IMG/VR virus record: IMGVR_UViG_3300030451_004287
Span: 1 to 64,000 of that record
DNA length: 64,000 nt
Direction: 5' to 3' (one strand)
Source: a virus
Positions within the stretch are counted from its first letter, which is position 1. Every line of letters starts with the position of its first letter. The notes beneath the pieces are model-generated. The model saw only the letters and a list, made by a program, of their open reading frames with translations. It made no database searches and had not been told where the DNA came from. Below, one piece after another: positions 39,446 through 48,281 of this stretch. Both the position numbers and the translations under genes were made by a program.

Positions 39446-40432
39446 ATGTTTAATAAACTGAAAAGAAAAGCGTTCACATTAATAGAATTATTAGTTGTTA
39501 TAGCTATTATAGGAACTTTAGTAGGTTTATTATTACCTGCTGTTCAACAAGCTAGAGAGGCAGCAAGACGAGCAAGTTGTTCTAATAATTTAAAGCAGCA
39601 AGGTTTAGCTATGCACATGAGTTTAGATCAGAGAAGGTATTTCCCTGCCGCTGCGTGGACTATTGAAGCTAAAGATTTATCTGAAACTCCTAGTTCTCTG
39701 GGAAATCCTGCACGAACAGAACATAGCTGGAGAGCATTTGTTCTTGCTAATTTAGAACAAGGTAATGTAGCAGACCTTTATGACTTTGATAAAAATTGGT
39801 GGGAGAATACTGCTGCTATTGGTACAGAAGCGGGTGTATTTAAATGCCCAACTGCACTTCCTCCCGCTGGTGGTTATGCTAATATTGACGGGCCTAGTAG
39901 GGATAGCGATAGTGCCGCACCAAGTTTGAATCCTAATTCTCTTGGTTATACTGACTATGAAGTATTTACCGGAGTAAAAGATAAAATTTTTCCTGCTGGT
40001 AGTGATCCTTATGCTAGTAAAACTAATGATGATGGTTGCTTAATTAAAGATAAAGTAACTAAAGAACAAGAAATTGTAGATGGTTTTTCTAATACTCTTA
40101 TGATTGTAGAATGTGCAAGTAGACCTGATACTTATAAAGCTAGTAATGGTAAATCACCTACAGGTGATACTAACCAGTGTATTGGCTGGGCAGATTCATT
40201 AGGGCCATTTAAATTACATGGTGTTGATGCTAATGGAGATAAATGTAAGAACTGTCCCGGTAATGTTCCTTTTAATGTTATCAATGATGGTGAGGCATAT
40301 AGTATGCACCCCGGAGTAATGAATTGCGTATATGCAGATGGTTCTACTAGAACTATTAATGATAATGTAGATTTAAGAGCATTTGCTGCTGCGATTACTC
40401 GTAATGGTAGAGAGACATTAAGCATTGATTAA
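39446..40432 (+). CDS. DUF1559 type IV pilin-like protein
   Basis: 328 residues. RKAFTLIELLVVIAIIGTLV is a prepilin N-terminus (cleavage before Phe, Glu5), followed by LLPAVQQAREAARR and SCSNNLKQQGLAMH, the DUF1559 signature. The family is massively expanded in Planctomycetota and rare elsewhere. The C-terminus keeps the usual H..G.mN..yaDGS.r.i pattern (MHPGVMNCVYADGSTRTI). Exported and probably assembled or surface-bound through host prepilin machinery. Strong evidence of gene exchange with a planctomycete. Confidence 0.92.
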   Translation: MFNKLKRKAFTLIELLVVIAIIGTLVGLLLPAVQQAREAARRASCSNNLKQQGLAMHMSLDQRRYFPAAAWTIEAKDLSETPSSLGNPARTEHSWRAFVLANLEQGNVADLYDFDKNWWENTAAIGTEAGVFKCPTALPPAGGYANIDGPSRDSDSAAPSLNPNSLGYTDYEVFTGVKDKIFPAGSDPYASKTNDDGCLIKDKVTKEQEIVDGFSNTLMIVECASRPDTYKASNGKSPTGDTNQCIGWADSLGPFKLHGVDANGDKCKNCPGNVPFNVINDGEAYSMHPGVMNCVYADGSTRTINDNVDLRAFAAAITRNGRETLSID

Positions 40433-40625
40433 ATATAAAAGTTCTTGGATTATTATTGGATTATTATTTTTATTCTTCTGGATGCTTCTCTCTGTTCCTC
40501 CGAGGGAAGTATCTGATGAAGAAAAAGTAAAACAATGGAAACCTAGAGATTTTTATTTGATCTATAAAATGTGGACTGATGAAGAATACAGGAATGTAAA
40601 TGACCAACCATCCACTAAAGATTAG
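40425..40625 (+). CDS. Small membrane-anchored protein, TTG start
   Basis: 66 residues if begun at TTG 40425, overlapping the pilin-like stop: MIKYKSSWIIIGLLFLFFWM is a membrane anchor, then a charged helix. An ATG lies further in but would lose the anchor. The start is uncertain. Confidence 0.45.
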   Translation: MIKYKSSWIIIGLLFLFFWMLLSVPPREVSDEEKVKQWKPRDFYLIYKMWTDEEYRNVNDQPSTKD

Positions 40626-41271
40626 AGCGATACATAAATCTGGTAGTAGTTTACAGAGTACAATATACGATTATATTAACCATTTATGTAATCATAATGT
40701 TATAGATTTTGACAGAGTGTTTTCCGAAGCAAACCACCAAGAATGGTTTCAGTCTACTAAAGATTCTGATATTATCGTATTGAGACATCCTATAAATAGA
40801 ATAATTTCTAAATATTATTCTCTTGGATGGACACACTGTACTGATAATTTTAACGATGAATCATGGAAACATAGAAAAGAAATTAGAGAATCAAGTTTGT
40901 CAGAATATGTTATTAGTGGTAAATTACTACTGAGACAAAGAAATATGTATGAAAAAATATTAAGCATAAGTAATGTTTGTTTTCTGAAATACGAAGACAT
41001 AATGGATAAACCTAAAAGATATATGTCTTTAATTCTTAATAAAATTGATAGGATAGATTTATTAGATAAAGTGTATAATAATTTTAAGAATGAATTTGTT
41101 TTTCATGGTAAAGATCGAAGTGACGATATTGTTAATAACGGCTTAATCAGTCATGTAAGAAACCTAGATCATAAAGAATATTTAAATAAATTTAATGAGT
41201 GCGAGATATTTTTTATAAATAGGATAATGGGTGATTTACTAGAGAGATACGATAATTTGTCAAGCATATAG
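40600..41271 (+). CDS. Sulfotransferase-like protein
   Basis: 223 residues. HKSGSSLQSTIYDYI near residue 12 matches the PAPS 5'-phosphosulfate loop (KsGStwl) and IIVLRHPINRIISKYYSLG near 52 the 3'-phosphate motif. NVCFLKYEDIMDKP near 125 matches the usual l.yEdl..dp strand. A clearer family member than the product at 33910. Substrate unknown; sulfated glycans of the host surface are plausible. Confidence 0.75.
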   Translation: MTNHPLKIRAIHKSGSSLQSTIYDYINHLCNHNVIDFDRVFSEANHQEWFQSTKDSDIIVLRHPINRIISKYYSLGWTHCTDNFNDESWKHRKEIRESSLSEYVISGKLLLRQRNMYEKILSISNVCFLKYEDIMDKPKRYMSLILNKIDRIDLLDKVYNNFKNEFVFHGKDRSDDIVNNGLISHVRNLDHKEYLNKFNECEIFFINRIMGDLLERYDNLSSI

Positions 41272-41279
41272 GAATCTAA

Positions 41280-41786
41280 ATGATAAATGATGATTATTGG
41301 ATAGACACTGAATGGTGCGATGATTCTGGTACGCATTGTGATTTTTTGCCTATTAAGGATCATCCACATTTAGGATTTAAGAATTTTAAATATAAACACA
41401 TAGCAGAACAATATTACGGTATACAGTTAAAATTATCTAAGTTTAATTTAGCCCCACAACTTGAAACAGAACTATGTAAAGTTCCTTACTATTACGATAG
41501 AGAATTAATAAAATATTGGACTCCATCAGAGACTACTACTAACTGGGGATTTATTACACATAAAGCATTACTATTGGATAATGGTGAAGAACCTATTTAT
41601 AAACTGCAACAACTCGTAAATGCAATATATGATAAAACTGGTATGAGATTTTGGGATTGCCATTGGAGTAATGTTGGTTATATTAATAAAGACGAATTAG
41701 TATGTATTGATACTGGTAAAGAAAGTTTTAGTGAAGTGCATAATAGTTGGGGATATGAAAATCCGGGGCCAATAGGATTTGTATAA
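41280..41786 (+). CDS. Protein-kinase-fold (aminoglycoside-kinase-like) protein
   Basis: 168 residues. YKHIAEQYYGIQLKLSKFNLAPQ resembles a kinase N-lobe lead, and FWDCHWSNVGYINKDELVCIDTGKESF gives the catalytic loop D126-x4-N131 and the metal Asp144 (D-T-G instead of DFG). No clear ATP-binding Lys is visible, and the protein is short. Activity is uncertain. Confidence 0.5.
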   Translation: MINDDYWIDTEWCDDSGTHCDFLPIKDHPHLGFKNFKYKHIAEQYYGIQLKLSKFNLAPQLETELCKVPYYYDRELIKYWTPSETTTNWGFITHKALLLDNGEEPIYKLQQLVNAIYDKTGMRFWDCHWSNVGYINKDELVCIDTGKESFSEVHNSWGYENPGPIGFV

Positions 41787-42025
41787 TGACTGATGAGCAA
41801 AAAGAAACACTAGATAATCTGGTTAAAAATATTGTTACTGAATTATCTCATGATAATATCTTAACAGATAATGATCTCCTATTAATATCTGAAGAAATAC
41901 ACTATGTTTTTAGTAGGAGTTTAGGCTTGCTAATTAATGTAACTAATTATAACAAACTAGCAATTATTAGTGGTGTATTAGAAAGTATTAAACAAGAGTT
42001 ACATTACAGGTTACAGCATGGATAA
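41786..42025 (+). CDS. Helical hypothetical protein
   Basis: 79 residues (MTDEQKETLDNLVKNIVTEL, SRSLGLLINVTNYNKL). Helical, acidic, overlaps the kinase-like stop by one base and the next gene by 8 nt. Not recognised. Confidence 0.5.
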   Translation: MTDEQKETLDNLVKNIVTELSHDNILTDNDLLLISEEIHYVFSRSLGLLINVTNYNKLAIISGVLESIKQELHYRLQHG

Positions 42026-42302
42026 AGAACTAGATAAACTCCATAAAGAAATGGTTGATCTGAAAAAAGACCTATCTAAAGTTTATACTAGAATCTCTAA
42101 ACAGGTTACAGAACTTGGCAGAAATCTAAAAAAGAACCAAATTAAAATTGATGAAGTTTTAGATAGGGTAAGATCATTCGATATAGTTTTAACAGAATAT
42201 GTGGATGGCGATGTAGAGGAAGAAGAAGATAGCGAGGATTGGAACCCCTACGAAATAGACCCAGAAGATTACCACGATCCATACGATGAACAAGATTCTT
42301 AA
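42018..42302 (+). CDS. Coiled-coil protein with acidic tail
   Basis: 94 residues: a clear heptad coiled coil (DLKKDLSKVYTRISKQVTEL) for residues 1-60, then an Asp/Glu-rich tail (EEEEDSEDWNPYEIDPEDY). Probably oligomeric. Last gene before the rIIA promoter. Confidence 0.55.
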   Translation: MDKELDKLHKEMVDLKKDLSKVYTRISKQVTELGRNLKKNQIKIDEVLDRVRSFDIVLTEYVDGDVEEEEDSEDWNPYEIDPEDYHDPYDEQDS

Positions 42303-42318
42303 AAAATAAATTTAAGAC

Positions 42319-42346
42319 TTGACAACTGTTTGGACGATGGTATACT
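42319..42346 (+). promoter_or_regulatory. Early-type promoter for rIIA/rIIB
   Basis: TTGACA, 16-nt spacer ending GACGATGG, TATACT. Confidence 0.85.
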
Positions 42347-42379
42347 TAGAGAAAACACATACGAACTTTGGAGATTAAC

Positions 42380-45019
42380 ATGAAACTTGCAGATCAAACA
42401 GTAGAAATTCACTCAAAAGGAATTGAAAGCACTAATCAGTTCAGCATCGCTCAAACGAGTAAGATGTTCAAGATTTTGTCAGATTCACTTTACTCTGATA
42501 AAGTAATGGCGATTATTCGTGAACTATCAACTAACGCTAATGATGCTCATATTGCGGCAGGGAATCGGAATCCCTTTAAGGTTATTTTGCCTACGCAAGC
42601 CAACCCTAACTTTACGGTAAGAGATTATGGTACTGGACTTTCTCAGGAAGATATGGAAGAACTGTATACCACTTATGGTGCAAGCAATAAGAATACCAGC
42701 AACGATTTTACTGGTTGTCTTGGTCTTGGGTCTAAGAGTCCATTTGCTTATACTAAGAGTTTTACTACAACCTCTTATCACAATGGCAAATCTTACACTT
42801 ATATTGCTGCTATGGATGAACTTGGAGTCCCTAGTCTTAATCTAGTTAGTGTATCAGATACAGATGAACCTAATGGTCTGGAAATTTCGTTTGCTGTTGG
42901 CAAATATGATTACGGCGAATTTGCTCGTAAGTCTAAAAGAATATTTCATTATTTTGCTAACAAACCTATGATTGAAGGTGGTGACGATGATGACCTTCAG
43001 AATCACAGATATTCTTATACTAACTATATTATTGATGGTAAAAGTTGGAGAGTAGGCAAAGTGTCTAGTAATAGTTCACAGTATCCTAGTGAATCAAACA
43101 GTCCTCCTGCTGGAGTTATGGCAATTATGGGTAATGTTGCCTATCCTGTAGATGCAGAAAAGATTATTGGACAAAAAGAGAATACATCTAATAGTAGTAT
43201 TCAAGCATGGAACAGAGCATTTAAAAAAGCAGACATTGATAACTGGAAGAACTTAGTAAGAGAGATTCTTAATAATAATCTATATCTAGAAATTGATTGT
43301 GAGATCGGTGAACTAGAAATGGATGTTAGTAGAGAGGGTCTACAGTATACTAAGCAAGTTATTAAAACTCTTAGAGAAAAGACACAACAGATATATCTTG
43401 AACTAAAGAAAGATATGTCTAAGAAACTTAAAGAGTGTACTAATCTTGTAGACGCTTATACAACGTATTATGCTCTTGCTGATATTGCTGGTGGATATTC
43501 CGCTGGTGCAACATGGACAGACACAGAAGGTAAAACATACGAACTGTCTGTTGGTGAGGATTTAATATACAAACTTAAATCAAATAAGAACCTTGTGGTT
43601 GTTAATTTTAAAAGTCCTACATATCGAAGTAAAAGGCTAGTCTGTACCACTGATAGAATCCATTGTGAAACACTATCAGGCAAAGGTGTAAGATACTGGG
43701 AGAAACGAAAGACAGGCAAGGTAGCATTTTTCTACTGCGATACAAGAAGTCCTGAGTCTGCTAGAAAGATAGTAACAAGATATTGTAATCTAAATGATTG
43801 TTATGCTTATCTTTTGATAGATACTTTAAATCCAGCAGAGGACTCTAAGGATGGTTTTGATAAACTAATTAAAGATATTGGTGGTAGTCAGAACCTTTTG
43901 AAAGTCTCAGATTTTAAAGACTTGATGAAATCAAACAGAACTAGTGGTGGATCAACAGGTACTATTAGTAAAGATGAAGTATTTATCCTATCAGAATCTA
44001 AAGATGCTGACGATAGTTGTGAAACTTTATCTGGTAAGAGTCTTAATGACTCTCATTATTTAAGAGAACTGTCCGATGATCTGCAAAATAAATTTGAAAA
44101 CTCTACCAAGCATATTGTTTATGTTCCAGTAGTCAGGTATCAAACTCCAAACGATTATCCTGCTATAAATAAAATCAATAACTTGATGCGAAACTATAAA
44201 GAAGTTTTCTCTAAGGTTAATGTCTTTGCTATCAAAAACAGTAGTGTTCAAAAGCTAAAAGATCAAGGAATTAAACTTGTAGACTTTAATGAGTTTTATA
44301 AAAAGAAACTATCATCTGAAGCAAGTAAACTTCTAGCAAAGAGGTCATCTTACTTTGACGTTGTAGAATATTGTTTCGGTCAATACCATAGGAAAGACAC
44401 AGAGTATACTAGCGGCACAAGAAGGTGGTATAGTGGTTGCGATTACAGCGACAGACTGATTATGTCTCATATCATTAATATTTATGGTCTAAAGTACGGA
44501 GACTATTTAGACAAAGAACTATCTGATAGCGTAGACAAATGGATGCTAATGCACTTCTTTGTAGCTGTTACTCAAGGTACTTGGAAAACATATAGGTTTT
44601 CATTACAAGATTATTACGATCATATAGAGAATATTATGCACAACCTGAATTTAGATTTAGGAAAAGCTAAAGATATAAAAGAAGCATATCAAAGCATGAA
44701 AGACTTGCATAGTAAAATTACAAAATATTATGATAGTGATACTGCTACTGAACTATGTGTTCCAGAAAAGAATACTGATATTATCTCATCTCTTGATGAT
44801 ATTAATGATCTCAGAAAATCTCTCAGAGATGGGGTTGACAAGTCACCAGTTATGAAGTATATTATTGCTATAGCTGATCTGGACGTTTCTCCATTAGACT
44901 TTGATAACAGAGATATGGTTAAAATATTTCAGGGAGGCTACAACAGTGGTGTTCACGAATGGTTATCCGACATCGGTGGAGATGTAGGTTTGGAAAAGTT
45001 ACGAAACGCATTGACTTAA
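42380..45019 (+). CDS. rIIA: rIIA-like protein (GHKL ATPase fold)
   Basis: 879 residues. The N-terminus has the GHKL nucleotide-binding motifs: RELSTNANDAHIAAG (N box), VRDYGTGLSQEDM (G1) and GCLGLGSKSPFAY (G2), as in T4 rIIA and its relatives. The long C-terminal part is charged and repetitive. With rIIB it affects lysis timing and exclusion by other phages. Start at 42380 behind GGAG; rIIB-like gene follows 19 nt on. Confidence 0.85.
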   Translation: MKLADQTVEIHSKGIESTNQFSIAQTSKMFKILSDSLYSDKVMAIIRELSTNANDAHIAAGNRNPFKVILPTQANPNFTVRDYGTGLSQEDMEELYTTYGASNKNTSNDFTGCLGLGSKSPFAYTKSFTTTSYHNGKSYTYIAAMDELGVPSLNLVSVSDTDEPNGLEISFAVGKYDYGEFARKSKRIFHYFANKPMIEGGDDDDLQNHRYSYTNYIIDGKSWRVGKVSSNSSQYPSESNSPPAGVMAIMGNVAYPVDAEKIIGQKENTSNSSIQAWNRAFKKADIDNWKNLVREILNNNLYLEIDCEIGELEMDVSREGLQYTKQVIKTLREKTQQIYLELKKDMSKKLKECTNLVDAYTTYYALADIAGGYSAGATWTDTEGKTYELSVGEDLIYKLKSNKNLVVVNFKSPTYRSKRLVCTTDRIHCETLSGKGVRYWEKRKTGKVAFFYCDTRSPESARKIVTRYCNLNDCYAYLLIDTLNPAEDSKDGFDKLIKDIGGSQNLLKVSDFKDLMKSNRTSGGSTGTISKDEVFILSESKDADDSCETLSGKSLNDSHYLRELSDDLQNKFENSTKHIVYVPVVRYQTPNDYPAINKINNLMRNYKEVFSKVNVFAIKNSSVQKLKDQGIKLVDFNEFYKKKLSSEASKLLAKRSSYFDVVEYCFGQYHRKDTEYTSGTRRWYSGCDYSDRLIMSHIINIYGLKYGDYLDKELSDSVDKWMLMHFFVAVTQGTWKTYRFSLQDYYDHIENIMHNLNLDLGKAKDIKEAYQSMKDLHSKITKYYDSDTATELCVPEKNTDIISSLDDINDLRKSLRDGVDKSPVMKYIIAIADLDVSPLDFDNRDMVKIFQGGYNSGVHEWLSDIGGDVGLEKLRNALT

Positions 45020-45038
45020 TTTTACAGGAGTTTTTAAA

Positions 45039-45875
45039 ATGAGTGTTCCTTTTATGTGGGTAGATGGCAACTTAACTTTGATTCTTAATAATAAGGCTCA
45101 TCAAGTATTGCCAGATCATATTAACTACAAGATGATTCTAGAAGCGTTACCAACAGCAACAAATGATGAACTACTAGAATTAGTAGACATTGAAACAGCG
45201 GTTGCTAATTTTAGTCAGGGTCAAGTAGAAGTTAAAAATGGTAGGGTTCTTTTTGAGGGCGAAGAAGTCCACGGTAGTATTAGCAAAAGAATCCTAGAAT
45301 TTATGAGTAAGGGTTTGCCTTTTGAGCCTCTTGTAAAATTCTTGGAAAATCTTATGAACAATCCAAGTATGCAGAGTCAAACAGAACTGTATGATTTCTT
45401 GGAGCATGAGAACCTGCCAATAACTGAGGATGGATATTTCCTAGCTTATAAAGCAGTCAGTAAAGATTTTAAAGATAAATGGCGAGGAGCTTTTGATAAT
45501 CGTGTTGGTCAAGTCTGCGAAATGCGTCGAGCAAAAGTTGATGATAATAGAGGCAGAGGATGTTCTGCTGGACTTCATGCTGGTGCATTAAACTACGTTG
45601 CAAATTATGGTAGTGTAGATGCTGGAGATCATATTATGATTGTTAAGATTAATCCAGAAGATGTCGTCAGCGTTCCTAGTGATTGCAACTGCGAGAAACT
45701 TCGCACCTGCAAATATGAAGTCGTCGGAGAATATCAGGGCGAATTATTAAAGCCTCTTTATAAGTCAGAGTTTGAAGAAGACTCTTACGTTGATGAAGAA
45801 GCAGAACTTCATGATGAGTATGATGATGAATATTGGGATCGCTTTGAAGATGACGATTATCTAGATTATATTTAA
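45039..45875 (+). CDS. rIIB: rIIB-like protein
   Basis: 278 residues. GSISKRILEFMSKGLPFEPL, FLEHENLPITEDGYFLAYKAV and GLHAGALNYVANYG with ILKVNPEDVVSVPSD-type ending strand match the rIIB family. Very acidic C-terminus (DEYDDEYWDRFEDDD). Works with the upstream rIIA product at the membrane. AGGAG precedes the ATG. A terminator-like hairpin follows. Confidence 0.85.
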   Translation: MSVPFMWVDGNLTLILNNKAHQVLPDHINYKMILEALPTATNDELLELVDIETAVANFSQGQVEVKNGRVLFEGEEVHGSISKRILEFMSKGLPFEPLVKFLENLMNNPSMQSQTELYDFLEHENLPITEDGYFLAYKAVSKDFKDKWRGAFDNRVGQVCEMRRAKVDDNRGRGCSAGLHAGALNYVANYGSVDAGDHIMIVKINPEDVVSVPSDCNCEKLRTCKYEVVGEYQGELLKPLYKSEFEEDSYVDEEAELHDEYDDEYWDRFEDDDYLDYI

Positions 45876-45892
45876 AACAAAGTCGTGTGTGG

Positions 45893-45950
45893 AGAGAGTG
45901 ACTGCGGGCTATAATGAAGTAATGATTTATCCCGCAGTTGCTCACTTTTA
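45893..45950 (+). terminator. Terminator-like hairpin after rIIB
   Basis: ACTGCGGG pairs with CCCGCAGT (8 bp), extended by weaker pairs to GAG/CTC, then TTTTAAT. Loop of about 22 nt. The short T-run makes it weak. Confidence 0.5.
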
Positions 45951-45952
45951 AT

Positions 45953-46201
45953 ATGAATTACAACGAGATTATAAAAATACTCAAAGAACTACTTTATGAT
46001 TTAAATGGAGAGAGCATATACGATATGTATGAATATAGTCAACATATTGGAGTAAACTCTTTTAAAGAAAATATTTTTACAAAAGGCGGCTATCCGATTC
46101 AAAATATGGATCAAGAATATCTAAACCACATCAGATCAAATGCGGCTCATACACTTACTGAACCAGCTTATTACAAAGACCTTTTTTTAATACAGAACTA
46201 A
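45953..46201 (+). CDS. Hypothetical protein
   Basis: 82 residues (MNYNEIIKILKELLYDLNGE, a Tyr-rich middle and AHTLTEPAYYKDLF). Start at 45953; no good ribosome site. Precedes the 46204 gene by 2 nt. Unrecognised. Confidence 0.45.
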   Translation: MNYNEIIKILKELLYDLNGESIYDMYEYSQHIGVNSFKENIFTKGGYPIQNMDQEYLNHIRSNAAHTLTEPAYYKDLFLIQN

Positions 46202-46203
46202 CT

Positions 46204-46647
46204 ATGTACGACTTTAATGATTCAGACCACTTATACGAAGTTACAGATATGTATAAGGTTGTGGACTTTATTAGAAAATTAGTGTATGACAGTTTTTCTT
46301 ATCCTATAGACTACACTGATATTGAAACAGAAGACGGTCTGTTGGATATAAAACTAACTGATGACGAGATGGACGAGTTGAATAAATTACTTAGTATAGA
46401 GGAGTGCATATCTCTTTTTAAGCCTAAGCTAAAAGTTGTAAAGATCAACAATAAAAATACTTACTTCATTAATAGTTACATATTTGAAGATGTGGTTCGT
46501 GATATAAACGGTAGAATGATTAGCAATACGATGAGGAGTTTGGTAGAGAAAGATTTAATTGAAGTTGCTTTTGATAATGATAAAAATGATTTTGTTTTTT
46601 GGTTAAAGAAAAAGGGTAAGAAAGATGGCGACATTTCGACCGACTAG
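46204..46647 (+). CDS. Hypothetical protein, paralogue of the 28547 product
   Basis: 147 residues. The C-terminal half (INNKNTYFINSYIFEDVVRD, then ISNTMRSLVEKDLIEVAFDN, KNDFVFWLKKK) aligns with the end of the 28547 protein. A winged-helix-like dimer is a guess. It overlaps ruvB by 23 nt. Confidence 0.6.
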   Translation: MYDFNDSDHLYEVTDMYKVVDFIRKLVYDSFSYPIDYTDIETEDGLLDIKLTDDEMDELNKLLSIEECISLFKPKLKVVKINNKNTYFINSYIFEDVVRDINGRMISNTMRSLVEKDLIEVAFDNDKNDFVFWLKKKGKKDGDISTD

Positions 46648-47518
46648 TTTTGAAGAAGTTATTGGACAGGATGACGTAGTTAAAAGACTCCGCATTTTCA
46701 CCTTCGGAAGTAAAACAAATGGCAATACGATGCCTCATGTTCTTCTGGATGGGCCTCCCGGTCTAGGTAAGACCACAATAGCATCAGCATTAGCAACTGA
46801 ATTAGAGACTGATCTAGTTACCCTCAATGCTGCTAGTGTAAGAAGCGTTAAACATCTTAGTACATATTTAATTAATATGACTCCTAGATGTGTCTTATTT
46901 ATAGATGAGATTCATAGACTACCTAAATTAGTAGAAGAATTTCTTTATCCGGTTATGGAAGATTTTAAAGCTAACATAATTTTGGGTACTGAACCAGAAG
47001 AAGTGGAACTTCCTAAATTTACTTTAGTAGGTGCTACAACTAGTGGTGGTACTTTAAGTCAACCTTTTTATGATCGCTTTACTATTAAAGAACATCTAAA
47101 GTTTTATACCACAGATGAGTTAGCTGAACTAGCCAGATTGAATTTGTCTAAGTGGGAATTGAAAGTATCAGATAATCATGTCAACGGTATTGCAGCAAGA
47201 AGTAAAGGTACTCCAAGAATTTTAAATTCTAGGCTAGAGTGGTACAAGAATTATATTACAATGTATCCTAATTCTGATTCTGTAGATGAAATTTTTAATA
47301 CTCAAGGAATTGATAACAAAGGATTAGATGAAAACGATAGAAAATATATTAAGGTCTTAAAAAAGAATTTAGGAAATCCTATAGGAATTAAAAGTTTGTC
47401 AAGTGTCACTGGCATCTCTATAGATACTATAGAGAATAGCATAGAACCTTTCTTAACAAGAATGGGCTACATCGTGAGAACACAAAAGGGCAGAGTCATA
47501 GGAAAATACAATGACTGA
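46625..47518 (+). CDS. ruvB: RuvB-like Holliday junction branch-migration ATPase
   Basis: 297 residues, slightly short. RPTSFEEVIGQDDVVKRL is the RuvB-type N-terminus; Walker A DGPPGLGKT (42-50), Walker B LFIDEIHRL (91-99), sensor GATTSGGTLSQPFYDRF and arginine finger region GTPRILNSRLEWY follow, then a winged-helix end (YIVRTQKGRVI). Branch migration normally needs RuvA and RuvC; neither is next to it. It may serve recombination-dependent replication. Confidence 0.9.
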   Translation: MATFRPTSFEEVIGQDDVVKRLRIFTFGSKTNGNTMPHVLLDGPPGLGKTTIASALATELETDLVTLNAASVRSVKHLSTYLINMTPRCVLFIDEIHRLPKLVEEFLYPVMEDFKANIILGTEPEEVELPKFTLVGATTSGGTLSQPFYDRFTIKEHLKFYTTDELAELARLNLSKWELKVSDNHVNGIAARSKGTPRILNSRLEWYKNYITMYPNSDSVDEIFNTQGIDNKGLDENDRKYIKVLKKNLGNPIGIKSLSSVTGISIDTIENSIEPFLTRMGYIVRTQKGRVIGKYND

Positions 47519-47612
47519 TATAGTTACTATTTTAATTTGTTGGCCTATCGTTTTGGTTATAGAATTAAGTATAGTCTACGCATTTATAAGATTGGCTAGT
47601 AGCAAGAAATAA
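47511..47612 (+). CDS. 33-residue membrane peptide
   Basis: MTDIVTILICWPIVLVIELS, then a short basic tail. ATG overlaps the ruvB stop. One membrane helix; unknown role. Confidence 0.4.
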   Translation: MTDIVTILICWPIVLVIELSIVYAFIRLASSKK

Positions 47613-47613
47613 A

Positions 47614-47877
47614 ATGGAATATAAACAAATGAGCAAGAAAGACAAGCTACCTTTAAAGTATGCTTGCGTACAGCCAGAAGTTAAAAAGTATATGGCAACA
47701 TTTGAGAAAGAAGTTCCAAAAGTTTTATGGAGTCATATAGAAGATTTATATATATTAATAGATCATCAAATGAAACAACAGCTACATCAAGAAGCACAAA
47801 TGATTGCTGTTAAACATCAAGAAGCATGGAAAATGTACGACAAAAAGGATGAGAAAGAATCAGATGAATTGGACTAA
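47614..47877 (+). CDS. Helical hypothetical protein
   Basis: 87 residues, long charged helices (VPKVLWSHIEDLYILIDHQM, HQEAQMIAVKHQEAWKM). No ribosome site beyond proximity to the upstream stop. Overlaps the next gene by 14 nt. Confidence 0.5.
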   Translation: MEYKQMSKKDKLPLKYACVQPEVKKYMATFEKEVPKVLWSHIEDLYILIDHQMKQQLHQEAQMIAVKHQEAWKMYDKKDEKESDELD

Positions 47878-48127
47878 TATAAAACGATGGGCTAAAGACA
47901 AAGGTTACAAGGTTGACAGAGAGAAGTCTGGTGATGAATCTAATCCATACAATTATGAATGGCATCTTATAGATGATGTTGACAGAAAAGGAACTATTAA
48001 TAGTCTAAGTAAATTAGCTATGGATATTTACAATGACATTACAGATAATAAACATATTGAACATCAAGAAAGATACAGACAACAACAACTTCAAAAGGAA
48101 ATAGACTATGACTTCGGATCATGGTGA
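47864..48127 (+). CDS. Hypothetical protein
   Basis: 87 residues (MNWTNIKRWAKDKGYKVDRE, YNYEWHLIDD, LSKLAMDIYNDITD). Phage-type small alpha/beta protein; AGAAAGAA region upstream. Start chosen at 47864, overlapping the previous gene. Confidence 0.5.
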   Translation: MNWTNIKRWAKDKGYKVDREKSGDESNPYNYEWHLIDDVDRKGTINSLSKLAMDIYNDITDNKHIEHQERYRQQQLQKEIDYDFGSW

Positions 48128-48281
48128 CGAACCTATAAAAAAACAATCAATAACAATGAGTACAATTTTAGGTAAAGCCTTAGAAGCAGTAGTGGGTTAT
48201 ATTGCTTTATGGTTTTTTAGACCCGTATGGGAAAGATTAGTAAGGTGGTTTTATAAAAAAGATGAATCAGACAACAGTTAA
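48108..48281 (+). CDS. Small membrane-associated protein
   Basis: 57 residues: polar start (MTSDHGDEPIKKQSITM), amphipathic segment (GKALEAVVGYIALWFFRPVW) and basic end. Overlaps both neighbours in other frames; AAAGGAA upstream. Unrecognised. Confidence 0.4.
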   Translation: MTSDHGDEPIKKQSITMSTILGKALEAVVGYIALWFFRPVWERLVRWFYKKDESDNS

